Of a stretch of 64,000 nucleotides of DNA, positions 8,133-17,264 are shown piece after piece. The stretch is taken from assembly GCA_021737275.1 (NCBI GenBank), contig JAIPEE010000003.1, positions 62,001-126,000 of the forward strand. The letters are read 5' to 3'. How positions within the stretch are numbered: the first letter of the stretch is position 1; the number at the start of each line of letters is the position of its first letter. The notes below the pieces were generated by a model, which searched no databases, was not told where the DNA came from, and worked only from the letters and a program-made list of their open reading frames with translations. This DNA is from Desulfobacterales bacterium (lineage in GTDB: Bacteria; Desulfobacterota; Desulfobacteria; Desulfobacterales; JAIPEE01). Both the position numbers and the translations under genes were made by a program.

Positions 8133-9197
8133 ATGAAATCTGCTGCGATAAACAAATTCAGGCCGGCTCTGATCAACTGGTATAATAATAACTTGCGAAA
8201 ACTGCCCTGGCGTGACACCGATAACCCCTATTACATTTGGGTTTCTGAGGTTATGCTCCAGCAAACCCAGGTTAATACTGTTATCCCCTATTATCAACGT
8301 TTTATAACTCTTTTCCCCGACATAAAAACGCTCGCAAAATCGCGCCGGCAAAGTGTCCTTAAAGCATGGGAAGGGATGGGATATTATGCACGGGCAAGAA
8401 ATCTTCATAAGGCCGCCCAACAGGTTGTATCGGAACTTAATGGTTCTGTGCCGGATGATCCCGAACAGTTTCATACCCTTCCGGGTGTTGGTGATTATAT
8501 CATGGCCGCAGTTCAAAGCATTGCATTTAAACAACCGCTTGCGGTCGTTGATGGTAATGTCAAGCGGGTAATCGCCCGTCTGTTTGAAGATGATACACCC
8601 GTCAATAAACCCGGAAGCCATAAAAGTTTTCAGATAATTGCCGACAGTCTGCTTGATCATAAATACCCTGATATTTTTAATCAGGCCATGATGGAACTTG
8701 GTGCTATTATCTGCAAAATTAAAAATCCGGATTGCCGATATTGCCCTGTTATCAAGTTTTGTAGTTCTTATAAACACAAGACAACAAACACTTTTCCCAA
8801 ACGCATAAAAAGTCAAATAGTTCCTGAGATTCATACTGCTGTTGCCGTTATCCATAAAAAAGGGCGAATTCTGATTACAAAGCGTAAACAGGATGGTCTG
8901 CTTGGCGGGTTATGGGAGTTTCCCGGAGGCAAAATCGAAAAGAGTGAAACGCCGGATACAGCCTGCATCAGAGAGATCCGGGAAGAGATAAATCTTGATA
9001 TTGAAATTATATCTCACATGGCGCATGTAAAACATGCATATACACATTTTAAGCTTAAAATGGATGTTTATAAATGCAGATATCTTTCAGGAAGGGTTCG
9101 CTTAAACGGGCCGGTAGATTTTTGCTGGATTAAACCGAATGAAACGGATCTTTACCCTTTTCCAAAAGCCAACCATAAGTTTATGCATTTAATTTAA
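8133..9197 (+). CDS. mutY: A/G-specific adenine DNA glycosylase MutY
   Basis: MutY removes adenine mispaired with 8-oxoguanine. The catalytic Glu is E39 in WVSEVMLQQTQV. The helix-hairpin-helix LPGVGDY (about 116-122) is followed by the catalytic Asp D140 in VVDGNV. The 4Fe-4S cluster ligands have C-x6-C-x2-C-x5-C spacing (C194, C201, C204, C210). A C-terminal Nudix-like domain (from about 228) recognises 8-oxoG and carries GGKIEKSETPDTAC...REIREE. At 354 residues it is full length. It is followed by a strong bidirectional terminator shared with the convergent gene. Confidence 0.95.
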   Translation: MKSAAINKFRPALINWYNNNLRKLPWRDTDNPYYIWVSEVMLQQTQVNTVIPYYQRFITLFPDIKTLAKSRRQSVLKAWEGMGYYARARNLHKAAQQVVSELNGSVPDDPEQFHTLPGVGDYIMAAVQSIAFKQPLAVVDGNVKRVIARLFEDDTPVNKPGSHKSFQIIADSLLDHKYPDIFNQAMMELGAIICKIKNPDCRYCPVIKFCSSYKHKTTNTFPKRIKSQIVPEIHTAVAVIHKKGRILITKRKQDGLLGGLWEFPGGKIEKSETPDTACIREIREEINLDIEIISHMAHVKHAYTHFKLKMDVYKCRYLSGRVRLNGPVDFCWIKPNETDLYPFPKANHKFMHLI

Positions 9198-9211
9198 TCC
9201 GATCACAAAAA

Positions 9212-9243
9212 AACCGGGCATCCGTTTCCATGGATGCCCGGTT
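9212..9243. terminator. Bidirectional intrinsic terminator
   Basis: A perfect 12-bp stem, AACCGGGCATCC / GGATGCCCGGTT, with an 8-nt loop lies between the convergent mutY and saccharopine dehydrogenase-family genes. The A-run at 9207-9213 becomes a U-run on the minus strand, so termination of the minus-strand gene should be the stronger direction. Confidence 0.85.
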
Positions 9244-9263
9244 CAATTGATGATAAAAAATAA

Positions 9264-10490
9264 TTAAGCAAATCTTGATTCTTCGTACATATCAACCGTA
9301 ATGTCCAGTTTTGCAGCTTCTTTCAGGTAGTAGGCTCGCTCTTCCGCATCAAAAACCTCTGCCGGAAACATACCTTTCTTTTTAATTTTGTCATTAACAA
9401 ACATTTTTGTAAAAAGAGATGCACTCTGACCGGTAAGATATGTTTCATGTGTCAAACCGGATTTTTCAAAAGCCTCTTCAAGGCTGGGTGCACCAACATA
9501 GCTGTCAATTCTTACTTTTTTACCATCTTTTACACCCTCAACACGAATAAGAAATGCGCCCTCATCCTTTTCAAGACCTTCTTCAATAATGGCCTTGATC
9601 TCATCAGGATATTTAGGTGCCGGTGGTGCAAGCTTAAGAATGATATCCATCGGTGCAACTTTTTTTCCTTTTACTTCAATTTCTTCTCTGGAAAGAAGAC
9701 CCATTTTAGAAAGCGGTTCTGAAAATTCAATTCCGCCGCCGCCGTATTTAAAATAAATATTTTTTGCGCCTTTAAGTTCCTGATCAGCCAGAAGTCCCAT
9801 GGTTACAGGCTCATCGTGTGCATGTTCAACCATACGAATTTCATTTTCTATACCACGGTACTTTACCATCATTGGCCGGCTGAAAGGCCTGGTCTCAACG
9901 ATTTCGCCATTTTCATAACAGTAGGCCTCATCTTCCATGTCGTTGAATGCAACTTGCGGTGACCACCAGAAAGGAATGAATCTTTTTGACCACAGTCCTT
10001 CATAAACACAAACCCAGATATTTTCACATGAATCAAGTCCGGATACGGCTTCCTTGGTAATAACATTGGCAAGTCCGGGTGCTGAACCGGTACTCATTAA
10101 TGCCGTAAGACCGGCTGCTTTAAATTTCTCACTTACTTCAGTAAGCATATATTTAATGCCTTCAACCCACTCTTTATCCGGATATTGAAATGCAGCCATA
10201 TCCTGATAATTTGCCTTAACGGTAAGTGCAGCTTCTATCAGATTTGGCCCAAACTCAAGCGGAAGACCGTTTACAATAAGATCAACTCCCTGAGCAGCTT
10301 CAATAACGTTCTCAAGCTTGCTTGCATCCAGTTGTAACGCTCTGGCTTTTTCAAGTGTGTTTTCAAGCTCTTTAGCTGCTTTGTCGTCATAATCTGCACA
10401 AATAATTTCGGAAACATTAGGCTCGTCATTCATTCTTTTTGCAATTGTACTGCCCTGTGCGCCAACGCCAATAATTAAAATCTTTTTCAT
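9264..10490 (-). CDS. Saccharopine dehydrogenase-family oxidoreductase
   Basis: An N-terminal Rossmann fold, IIGVGAQGSTIAKR (residues 5-18), with an acidic residue after beta-2 (CADYDD) suggests NAD(H) binding. The family's mid-region follows (NGLPLEFG, TGSAPGLANVI), then a mixed alpha/beta catalytic domain. Homologues reduce or oxidise amino-acid adducts (saccharopine, carboxynorspermidine and others); the exact substrate cannot be read from sequence. At 408 residues it has normal length. A strong ribosome site (AGGGGGA) sits just before the ATG. It is monocistronic, ending at the shared terminator. Confidence 0.85.
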   Translation of the reverse strand: MKKILIIGVGAQGSTIAKRMNDEPNVSEIICADYDDKAAKELENTLEKARALQLDASKLENVIEAAQGVDLIVNGLPLEFGPNLIEAALTVKANYQDMAAFQYPDKEWVEGIKYMLTEVSEKFKAAGLTALMSTGSAPGLANVITKEAVSGLDSCENIWVCVYEGLWSKRFIPFWWSPQVAFNDMEDEAYCYENGEIVETRPFSRPMMVKYRGIENEIRMVEHAHDEPVTMGLLADQELKGAKNIYFKYGGGGIEFSEPLSKMGLLSREEIEVKGKKVAPMDIILKLAPPAPKYPDEIKAIIEEGLEKDEGAFLIRVEGVKDGKKVRIDSYVGAPSLEEAFEKSGLTHETYLTGQSASLFTKMFVNDKIKKKGMFPAEVFDAEERAYYLKEAAKLDITVDMYEESRFA

Positions 10491-10808
10491 TTAGTCCCCC
10501 TTGATAAATTAATGATAAGGTAAAAATATATTTATTTTTTATACAAGTCAACAGCCCTTTAACTGTTTTATAGATATATTTATTTATATTTGTACTTTTT
10601 ATGTTATTCTTTATCGTTTTTAACAAATTAATTTTCAGTTTCCGTAAATTATTTTGTTAACATATAATTTCATAACATACGATTGCATCCGAAAATCAAT
10701 AGCCGGATCATAAAACCCCATAAACATATATACCATTGCATTTATTCAGTATTTGAGATACACAAGAAATCATTATTATTAATTAATAAATATGGACTTG
10801 AATTTGAG

Positions 10809-11501
10809 ATGGTTCTCGAATGTCATAATATCTCTTTTAAATATCCCCAATCGGAAAATGATGTTTTTCACAATCTTTCGTATAAAATATCAGAACCGGG
10901 ATTTAATGCACTTTTTGGCCCGTCCGGCATAGGTAAAACATCGTTTGCTAAAATAATTACAGGGATGATTAGAGATTATAAAGGTACGATAAATGATGAA
11001 GGACTCTCTACCCTGCTCTACACCTACAATCTCGAACGCCTTCCGGATTGGTCGAGCATTGGAACACACCTGAAAAAAATCATACCTTCTGACAAAAACA
11101 ATCAAAAAGAAAAACTTATTGACCTGTTCGGTATCAATGAGATTATGGGACAACGATTTTCACAGCTTTCTTTGGGGCAAAAAAACAGAATAAATCTGAT
11201 TCGTTATCTTCTCCAGGATTTTGATCTTCTGATAATGGATGAGAGCCTTGCAAATGTAGATGAAATCACCCGTGAAAAAATAATTCTGAACATCAAGAAA
11301 ATGTTCCCGGAAAAATTCTTTTTGTATATATCGCATAATATAATTGAAGTTTCAAAATTCTGTAAGGAAATTCTGGTCTTTAGAAGTACGCATAAAAAAC
11401 CGCAAACGGTTTCTGTAAACGGTCAGAATCTTCAACTTGATGAAAAGATAGAAAAAGAACTGCTCGAAAAGACCATGCTGGAGATCATGAATGTTTCTTA
11501 G
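10809..11501 (+). CDS. ABC transporter ATPase (nitrate/taurine/THI5-like class)
   Basis: Walker A is GPSGIGKTS, the signature is LSLGQKNR (a variant of LSGGQ), Walker B is DLLIMDES and the H-loop is SHN. I placed the start at the ATG at 10809, because homology to the ATPase fold begins there (MVLECHNISFKYP); the frame is open upstream to a TTG at 10683. About 230 residues. It energises the permease encoded next, with which it overlaps by 11 bp. The variant signature and a shortened Q-loop region set it apart from typical TauB/SsuB proteins, but all catalytic elements are present. Confidence 0.85.
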   Translation: MVLECHNISFKYPQSENDVFHNLSYKISEPGFNALFGPSGIGKTSFAKIITGMIRDYKGTINDEGLSTLLYTYNLERLPDWSSIGTHLKKIIPSDKNNQKEKLIDLFGINEIMGQRFSQLSLGQKNRINLIRYLLQDFDLLIMDESLANVDEITREKIILNIKKMFPEKFFLYISHNIIEVSKFCKEILVFRSTHKKPQTVSVNGQNLQLDEKIEKELLEKTMLEIMNVS

Positions 11502-12252
11502 AAGAATATACCAGTTTCTGATGATATATTTTATAGGACTTGGCGTTTTACTGCTTCTGAAATATGGATTGAATCTTTCCAATTATGTTATCCCCGGCCT
11601 TTCTGAAATATATTCTACCGGCACCACTGAGTTTGCCCGTTATTTTAATGATGTCGTTAACACACTGTCAGTAGCCATTATCGGACAGATTGTCGCGGTC
11701 TGTATGGCGCTTTTTGTCGGTATTATAGGCCGTCAGGCCACATGGTTCGGCTCATTTGTAAAAGTTGCCGCATATAATATTCAGGCATATCCAATTGTTG
11801 CACTTGCACCCATTATCTTTATACTGCTGGGCGACGGCTTTATTTCAAGACTTCTGATTGCGGCTATGATATGTTATTTCCCGCTTCTTTTATCTATAAT
11901 CGGCATTATGTCTGAACCGATTACTGATGTTGAGCATTTTTATAATGTTACAGGCAAGATGCGATGGCAGCTTGAGGTAAAAATCCGATCATTTGAAAAT
12001 CTGAATAAACTCACAACCGTTATAACCGGAAGTGCGACCCTTGCAATGGCCGGCACCATTGTTGCCGAGTTTATTGCTGCCAACGCCGGTATTGGATACA
12101 GTATTCGCATTGCTCTTTACCAGAGCAGCCTGTCGAAAATTCTGGCCGCCCTTTTTGTTATCGGCATTACACTTTCTGTATACCAGGGGTTACTTGAATG
12201 GAGCGGCGCAGTTATAAAGAAGGGATGGGCTTCAAGTGGAGGGCCGACCTGA
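11491..12252 (+). CDS. ABC transporter permease, BPD class
   Basis: It has about six hydrophobic segments (residues 8-24, 58-80, 95-115, 120-140, 175-200, 218-240) and the conserved permease region (YPIVALAPIIFILLG, then a cytoplasmic loop, then AMAGTIVAEFIAANAGIGY). It resembles the membrane subunits of nitrate/taurine/pyrimidine-precursor importers. It overlaps both neighbours (11 bp with the ATPase; TGATG with the binding protein), so the genes are translationally coupled. Confidence 0.85.
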   Translation: MFLRRIYQFLMIYFIGLGVLLLLKYGLNLSNYVIPGLSEIYSTGTTEFARYFNDVVNTLSVAIIGQIVAVCMALFVGIIGRQATWFGSFVKVAAYNIQAYPIVALAPIIFILLGDGFISRLLIAAMICYFPLLLSIIGIMSEPITDVEHFYNVTGKMRWQLEVKIRSFENLNKLTTVITGSATLAMAGTIVAEFIAANAGIGYSIRIALYQSSLSKILAALFVIGITLSVYQGLLEWSGAVIKKGWASSGGPT

Positions 12253-13247
12253 TGCACACAAGACATTTTATTTTACAATTTGTAATATCCTTTTTTAGTA
12301 TTGTCATCATTTCAAGTGTTGTTTCTGCAACCGACAATATGACTGAAGTCACATATCGCCTGAAATGGCTCTTTAATACCAGTGTCGTTGGTGATCTTTA
12401 TACGGATACACAGGGTATCTTTAAGGCACATGGCCTTGATGTTACGGTAAAAGCAGGTGGGCCTGAGCGTGATGCGATCCGTGAACTTGAACTCGGCCAT
12501 GCCCAGTTTGGTGTTGCTTCGGCAGACCAGGTTATCAGGGCGCTGGCCAAGGGTTCACCGGTTGTTGTTATTGCCCAGCTTTTTCAGGTTAATCCACTAC
12601 AATGGATATACCGGGATACGGGCACAACTATAAATAATTTATCCGATCTTAAGGGTAAAACAATTGGTATTACATACGGCGGCAATGATGAAACTATTAT
12701 GCGTTCCCTTCTCGCAAAAGCCGAACTCAGAGAAAAAGATGTAAACCTGTACAGTGTCCGTTATGATTACACTCAGTTTTACCAGGGCAAAGTTGATATC
12801 TGGCCGGTTTATGTTAATGCACAGGGTATCATTTTAAGTGAAAAGCTTAATGATGCCGGAGAATCTGTCCAATTTTTTAATCCTGCAGATTTTGGTATTC
12901 AGTTTGTTGCAAACTCTGTGGTCACTTCAGAAAAAATGATTAAAGAACATCCTGAAACTGTACAAATGTTTATAACGGCACTTTTAAAGGGATGGGAAGC
13001 GTCACTGCTGTTGTCGAATAAAGATCTGGCGATTCAGACCATACGGCAATTCGATAAGGACACGGTACTTAATATTTTAGAACAGCAGCTTGAAATAACA
13101 AGAAAGCTGATCAAGCCAAACGACCGTACTTTAGTTGGCCAATTTAACATTGAGGCATGGAAACAGACAGAAGCTATCATGCTTGAGCAAAAACAGATCA
13201 AAAAACCGGTTCATGTTGAAAATGTTTTAAAACAGATTACGAGATGA
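12252..13247 (+). CDS. NMT1/THI5-like periplasmic substrate-binding protein
   Basis: The start at 12252 gives a clean signal peptide (MHTRHFILQFVISFFSIVI...VVSA), so I preferred it to an upstream in-frame ATG at 12198. The mature protein shows THI5-family features: YRLKWLFNTSVVGDLYTDTQ, ELELGHAQFGVASADQVIRA, and DLKGKTIGITYGGNDET. Relatives bind thiamine-pyrimidine precursors (HMP, formylaminopyrimidine) or similar small rings; the ligand here is not determined. No thi gene or TPP riboswitch was seen nearby. It overlaps the next gene by ATGA. Confidence 0.85.
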   Translation: MHTRHFILQFVISFFSIVIISSVVSATDNMTEVTYRLKWLFNTSVVGDLYTDTQGIFKAHGLDVTVKAGGPERDAIRELELGHAQFGVASADQVIRALAKGSPVVVIAQLFQVNPLQWIYRDTGTTINNLSDLKGKTIGITYGGNDETIMRSLLAKAELREKDVNLYSVRYDYTQFYQGKVDIWPVYVNAQGIILSEKLNDAGESVQFFNPADFGIQFVANSVVTSEKMIKEHPETVQMFITALLKGWEASLLLSNKDLAIQTIRQFDKDTVLNILEQQLEITRKLIKPNDRTLVGQFNIEAWKQTEAIMLEQKQIKKPVHVENVLKQITR

Positions 13248-13843
13248 CAAAAGGCTTACAAATGAAAATTGTTTTAATATCCGTTGTCCTTATTGCGGCC
13301 ATATTTATAGCTGTTTTAGCATATTACGGCACGTTTACATCACCGATAATTTCACAAAAACATATCAACCCTGTCGCACTGGTATATGATAAACATATTG
13401 GTGCATTTAAAAATACCGGCCCGGTACTGGATAAAATATATTACCGGCTTCTTAATGAAGATAATATTCAGACAACAAAAGCTTTCGGCATCTATTATGA
13501 TGACCCGAAAACAACTGAGAAAAAAAACTTGAGAAGCATTGTCGGCTGGGTCATCGAAGATAAAGATAAAATCCGGGTTGCCGAACTGGGAAACAAGTAT
13601 AATTTTGCTGAATTTCCCGCTTCAGATTGCATTGTTGCCGAATACCCCTATAAGGGAAAATTATCTGTTTTTTTAGGCGCATTGAAAGTCTATCCCAAAC
13701 TGACCGATTATTTAAGCTCAAACAATCTACCCATGGTTCCGGTTATGGAAATCTATGATCAGCCCGGCAAAAAGATAATCTATATTGCTGCTGTTCATCA
13801 GAAAATACATGTATTTGACTGGTTTCTGGATAATGCGAGGTAA
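13244..13843 (+). CDS. Membrane-anchored GyrI-like (SOUL/BmrR effector-fold) protein
   Basis: One N-terminal transmembrane helix (about residues 7-28) is followed by a GyrI-like small-molecule-binding domain (VALVYDKHIGAFKNTGPVLD, FGIYYDDP, LRSIVGWVI, FPASDCIVAEYPYKG). The helix-plus-GyrI order is that of TEX264-type proteins. It is the fourth gene of the ABC operon, sharing ATGA with the binding-protein gene, so it is co-expressed with the importer. I infer a ligand-binding accessory facing the periplasm or cytoplasm, depending on helix orientation. An internal start at 13262 is also plausible. Confidence 0.7.
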   Translation: MTKGLQMKIVLISVVLIAAIFIAVLAYYGTFTSPIISQKHINPVALVYDKHIGAFKNTGPVLDKIYYRLLNEDNIQTTKAFGIYYDDPKTTEKKNLRSIVGWVIEDKDKIRVAELGNKYNFAEFPASDCIVAEYPYKGKLSVFLGALKVYPKLTDYLSSNNLPMVPVMEIYDQPGKKIIYIAAVHQKIHVFDWFLDNAR

Positions 13844-13958
13844 TTGCCGGCACGCATAGCAATGAAAACCGTCAAAATTTTTCCTGTTATTTTTTCATAA
13901 TCCGGTTTTTAAACTCAACGATTATGATTAAGTACGACTACGAGTTTAAAGGATCGAA

Positions 13959-14729
13959 ATGTATATCGACAGCCACACACATCTTGATCATGTTTATAAT
14001 AAACACCCTGAACGAATTGAATGGCTTAAAATCAGGGAGTGCGTACCCATATCCTGGTCATTCGGACTGAACATCAAGGATAAAAATGATCTGAAAAAAT
14101 ATCTTGAGAAACAATCAGAAACGATTCAAGATCTCAATAGCCGGAAATTAGAGTGTTATCATCTTTCCGGAATTCATCCACGAAACATAACCCCCGATCT
14201 AAAACCTGAAGATATTGAAGCCTTATTGCTGCCATTTCTTGATAATCCTGCCTGTCTTGGACTTGGGGAGGTTGGTCTTGAATACGGAGATGAGAGGGAA
14301 ATGGAAATTTTAAGTGCACAGCTTGCTCTTGGCAATCAAATTTGTTCCATGGGTAAAATTATAGGCATTCATACACCCCGCAATAGTAAATATGATGTGA
14401 CGCAACAGCTCTTTACGCTTTTGGATGGTTTCCCGGATATAAATGAAATAACTGTCATTGACCATTGTACCTCAGAAATCATCGGAGATATTTTAAAGAG
14501 AGGATATCATGCCGGTATTACCGTCAGCCCCATTAAATCATCTCTTGGTGAACTCAATGATATGATACAATGTTACTCGGAATCGACCGACAAAATAATG
14601 TGCAATACGGATTCAGGCACATCCTTTTATGAAACGCTTTATGAATTCGTTATATCAAAAGATTTTCCAGATGAGATAAAAAGAAAGATCTCTTTTGAAA
14701 ATGCACAATCTTTTTATCTGAAAAGATAA
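13959..14729 (+). CDS. TatD-like TIM-barrel metal-dependent hydrolase
   Basis: The metal-site motifs of the TatD/amidohydrolase fold are present in order: DSHTHLD (4-10), a Glu in GLGEVGLEYG, His in IGIHTPR, His in VIDHCT, and Asp in CNTDSG. Length (256) fits the family. TatD proteins act as nucleases, but this branch is divergent (longer loop, ECYHLSGIHPRN) and its substrate is unknown. The start follows a weak AGGATCG ribosome site. It is probably a separate unit from the ABC operon (115-bp gap). Confidence 0.75.
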   Translation: MYIDSHTHLDHVYNKHPERIEWLKIRECVPISWSFGLNIKDKNDLKKYLEKQSETIQDLNSRKLECYHLSGIHPRNITPDLKPEDIEALLLPFLDNPACLGLGEVGLEYGDEREMEILSAQLALGNQICSMGKIIGIHTPRNSKYDVTQQLFTLLDGFPDINEITVIDHCTSEIIGDILKRGYHAGITVSPIKSSLGELNDMIQCYSESTDKIMCNTDSGTSFYETLYEFVISKDFPDEIKRKISFENAQSFYLKR

Positions 14730-14805
14730 CTAAATCAAGTTTGTTTTAAATAATCCTTAAAATTTTAAAAAATGCATTAATCTCAATAAAAATCGTTAAT
14801 TAAGC

Positions 14806-14835
14806 TTGACTTTATCACTAAACATGGTATTAGAT
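14806..14835 (+). promoter_or_regulatory. Predicted sigma-70 promoter and long leader of the cold-shock gene
   Basis: TTGACT (14806-14811) is followed by TATTAG/TTAGAT (14828-14835) at 16-18 bp. Transcription from here gives a leader of about 110 nt before the cold-shock ATG. Long structured leaders are typical of cspA-type mRNAs. The leader contains GC-richer blocks (14840-14920) and ends in AAAAGGAGAG as ribosome site. Confidence 0.5.
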
Positions 14836-14952
14836 CGAAAACCCGCTGGATTTGGTGGTGAAGGTTTCGTGCTAAAGGTAGAATCCATTTTCCAAAGTGG
14901 CAATCTGCAGTCTGGAACCATATGAAAAAATTTTTAAAAGGAGAGTGTCACA

Positions 14953-15156
14953 ATGGCTAATGGGATCGTAAAATGGTTTAATGGTAGTAAAGGTTATGGT
15001 TTTATCGAACAAGAAGATGGTGGACCGGATGTATTCGTACATTTCTCAGGAATCAATTCTTCAGGTTTCAAATCGCTTGATGAAGGCGACCGCGTAACAT
15101 TTGATATTGAACAGGGCCAGAAAGGTCCTTCAGCAGTTAATGTAACTGTCGTATAA
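14953..15156 (+). CDS. Cold-shock domain protein (CspA family)
   Basis: A 67-residue single cold-shock domain with both nucleic-acid-binding motifs: RNP1 as KGYGFIE and RNP2 as VFVHF. It begins with the family signature [14 protein letters not shown]. It binds single-stranded RNA/DNA as an RNA chaperone. It has its own promoter, a long leader, a strong ribosome site (AAAAGGAG) and an intrinsic terminator, so it is monocistronic. Confidence 0.95.
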   Translation: MANGIVKWFNGSKGYGFIEQEDGGPDVFVHFSGINSSGFKSLDEGDRVTFDIEQGQKGPSAVNVTVV

Positions 15157-15174
15157 GTTACAATATTCGAATTT

Positions 15175-15211
15175 AAAAAGGCATCCGTCAGTTATGATGG
15201 ATGCCTTTTTT
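15175..15211 (+). terminator. Intrinsic terminator of the cold-shock gene
   Basis: The 12-bp stem AAAAAGGCATCC / GGATGCCTTTTT, with a 12-nt loop, ends in a U-run and lies 18 bp after the stop codon. The A-rich left arm also allows function on the minus strand for prmA. Confidence 0.85.
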
Positions 15212-15252
15212 ATATTTTTCCATAATGATGACTTATGAAATTATCAAGATGA

Positions 15253-16074
15253 TTATTTCATAAAAACAAGACCTGTCCATTCTTTTTCTATACGCATCCA
15301 TTCTAAATCAAACCCGGCAGCGCCATACACTTTAAGTACATTGTTTACTTCCTCTTCTTTTATACCGGAAACAACAATGGCACCATTGGAAGCCATACAA
15401 TCGGATAGCTGTCTGCAAAGAGAAATAATGGTTGGAAATCTCAGGTTGGCAAGTACAACATCGAACTGGCAGTCAAAACTTTCTGGTGAATCATTAAAAA
15501 CAGTTATTTTATCTGCCAGACTATTTATCCTGATATTTTCTTTTGCTTCATGGCATGCACAAGGATCAATATCTATTCCAACAGCCGTTCCAAACCCCAA
15601 CTTCACAACACCAATAGCAAGAACACCTGAACCGGTACCAATATCAAGTGCACACTTTTCTGAAGAATTGTTAAATACAGTGGTTTTTTCTTTCAGATAC
15701 TCAATTCCCTGCAAAGCCAATCGGGTTGTCGGATGATGGCCGGTCCCAAAAGCATCTCCAAACATAAGCTCTATAACAATATCATTAACACCCTGCCGCA
15801 TATCCTTCACTCCTGTCGGCTTTAAAATAATATGATCTGTCACCCTGACCGGACGGCTATATGAAATCTCGATAAATGTGCGGCCGTGAATATTAGTATA
15901 AGAAAGTTTTCCGGTAGATACCAGTCCTTTAATCAAAGCTCTGATCTTTTTTGGTGTTGCTTGGTATTGTGCGGCAATCACAGATTCCAGATCATGCTGG
16001 GTTCTCTTATTTATACTGTTTTCAATTATTTCAATTATCTGTTTTTCAATCTCAACTGTATCGGTCACATTCAA
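15253..16074 (-). CDS. prmA: Ribosomal protein L11 methyltransferase
   Basis: A SAM-dependent methyltransferase with motif I LDIGTGSGVLAIG, the PrmA-diagnostic AFGTGHHPTTRLAL just before it, and motif IV VVLANLR in place of the NPPY of other families. PrmA methylates ribosomal protein L11 at several amines. The N-terminal part (1-90) is shorter and less conserved than in E. coli PrmA, giving 273 residues. The identification rests on the TGHHPTT motif and catalytic-domain order. Confidence 0.85.
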   Translation of the reverse strand: MNVTDTVEIEKQIIEIIENSINKRTQHDLESVIAAQYQATPKKIRALIKGLVSTGKLSYTNIHGRTFIEISYSRPVRVTDHIILKPTGVKDMRQGVNDIVIELMFGDAFGTGHHPTTRLALQGIEYLKEKTTVFNNSSEKCALDIGTGSGVLAIGVVKLGFGTAVGIDIDPCACHEAKENIRINSLADKITVFNDSPESFDCQFDVVLANLRFPTIISLCRQLSDCMASNGAIVVSGIKEEEVNNVLKVYGAAGFDLEWMRIEKEWTGLVFMK

Positions 16075-16220
16075 TACCTTTTTTACATCACCATCAAAAA
16101 ATCATTTCGGCAGTTTGAGCGCAGCAATATTATCGATTACAGGGCGTTTAACCTTGTAAACTTAGCTCGTTCGACTCCGTACAAGCAGATCGAAAATTTC
16201 ATATTTGCCGCCATTTTTCA

Positions 16221-16943
16221 TTACAGAAGTTTTAAAGCGTGCAACTTTGGAAGATCGGCCGCAATCATTTTATCATAGACTTTTTGAAAATCATATTTCA
16301 CAAAACGTGGTTCAACCACACTTCTTCCAGAATCCCAGATGACATACTTGGCACGATTATCCGCATCACGGGGCTGGCCGACACTGCCGACATTGATAAA
16401 GTATTTTTTATCCGGATCAATTATAACTGTTTCCTTGAACGTATCCTTTTTAACTTCATCTCCATTAAAACTGACAATGCCGAGTTTGTGTGTATGGCCA
16501 TGGAAACATATTCGGCTGTCCATCATTTTTATTGCATTTTTTAATTCAAATTCAGAAACTTCAAATATGTAAGTCGTCTTTGATTCCGGCGGAAAGCCAT
16601 GAACAAACCAGCAGTCAAACAAGTTTAAAAAATCGGGCAGTGCGCCAAGCTTACCAACGGTTACACGAGGCATTTTATCGAGTGTCATCTCAATTGAAAT
16701 ACGTGCAAACGGATTAAACCACGACAAATAGTCCGGATCTGTTAATGCCAGCTCATGGTTGCCCTTTACAGAGGGTATGTTCTTGTTAAAAAGAAGATTA
16801 ACAACTTCATTTGGCTCAGGCCCATACCCTACGTTATCACCAAGGCAGACAATACTGTCTACATTCGCCTGATCAATATCTTCTAGCACCTGAACAAAGG
16901 CATCATAATTACTATGTATATCTGAAATTACGGCAAGCCGCAT
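16221..16943 (-). CDS. Metallophosphoesterase (YfcE/MJ0936-like)
   Basis: The dinuclear-metal phosphoesterase motifs are all present: DIHSN (8-12), GDNVGYG, GNHE, and the C-terminal GHTH. The single compact domain of 240 residues fits small phosphodiesterases of the YfcE type. The physiological substrate is unknown. It may be co-transcribed with the 72-residue protein gene 35 bp upstream. Confidence 0.85.
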   Translation of the reverse strand: MRLAVISDIHSNYDAFVQVLEDIDQANVDSIVCLGDNVGYGPEPNEVVNLLFNKNIPSVKGNHELALTDPDYLSWFNPFARISIEMTLDKMPRVTVGKLGALPDFLNLFDCWFVHGFPPESKTTYIFEVSEFELKNAIKMMDSRICFHGHTHKLGIVSFNGDEVKKDTFKETVIIDPDKKYFINVGSVGQPRDADNRAKYVIWDSGRSVVEPRFVKYDFQKVYDKMIAADLPKLHALKLL

Positions 16944-16977
16944 CTATTCAACCCTGATCTTTGTTAAGAAAACACCT

Positions 16978-17196
16978 TTATTTATAGTGCTCAAATTCAT
17001 TTACATAAGACTCAAAATCATTTTCGAGAAGGAAACGGGTTATCATTTCACTGACCTTGTCTGCAGTATCAACCCGATAAACACCTTTCTCATCACGTCC
17101 TGCCGCTTTTTTTGCATTTTCAACTATAGCCTGCAATGATTGCGTTGTTATTGAAACATTGGCATGAACGGTGATCAAATTATCTCTATCAGTCAT
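16978..17196 (-). CDS. Small conserved-looking hypothetical protein (72 aa)
   Basis: A 72-residue soluble protein (MTDRDNLITVHANVSI...) with predicted helices and no cysteines. A GATAA-type purine-rich region precedes the ATG, and it sits in tight spacing between the Nudix gene and the phosphoesterase gene on the same strand. I do not recognise a family. Operon position and ordinary codon usage make it a likely real gene. Confidence 0.6.
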   Translation of the reverse strand: MTDRDNLITVHANVSITTQSLQAIVENAKKAAGRDEKGVYRVDTADKVSEMITRFLLENDFESYVNEFEHYK

Positions 17197-17264
17197 TTTA
17201 TCTCCATAATTATCTCTGAGTTGCAGAGATACTTTTTAAGTTTGTCTCCACAGTACATTTTAAC

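Noticed and set aside
8124-8855. Long minus-strand frame (243 codons) opposite mutY
   Set aside because: Fully antisense to a gene with all catalytic motifs; translation has no recognisable domain.
12252-13247. Thiamine (TPP) riboswitch upstream of the THI5-like operon
   Set aside because: No CTGAGA or ACCTGA-type TPP core was found in the region before 10809.
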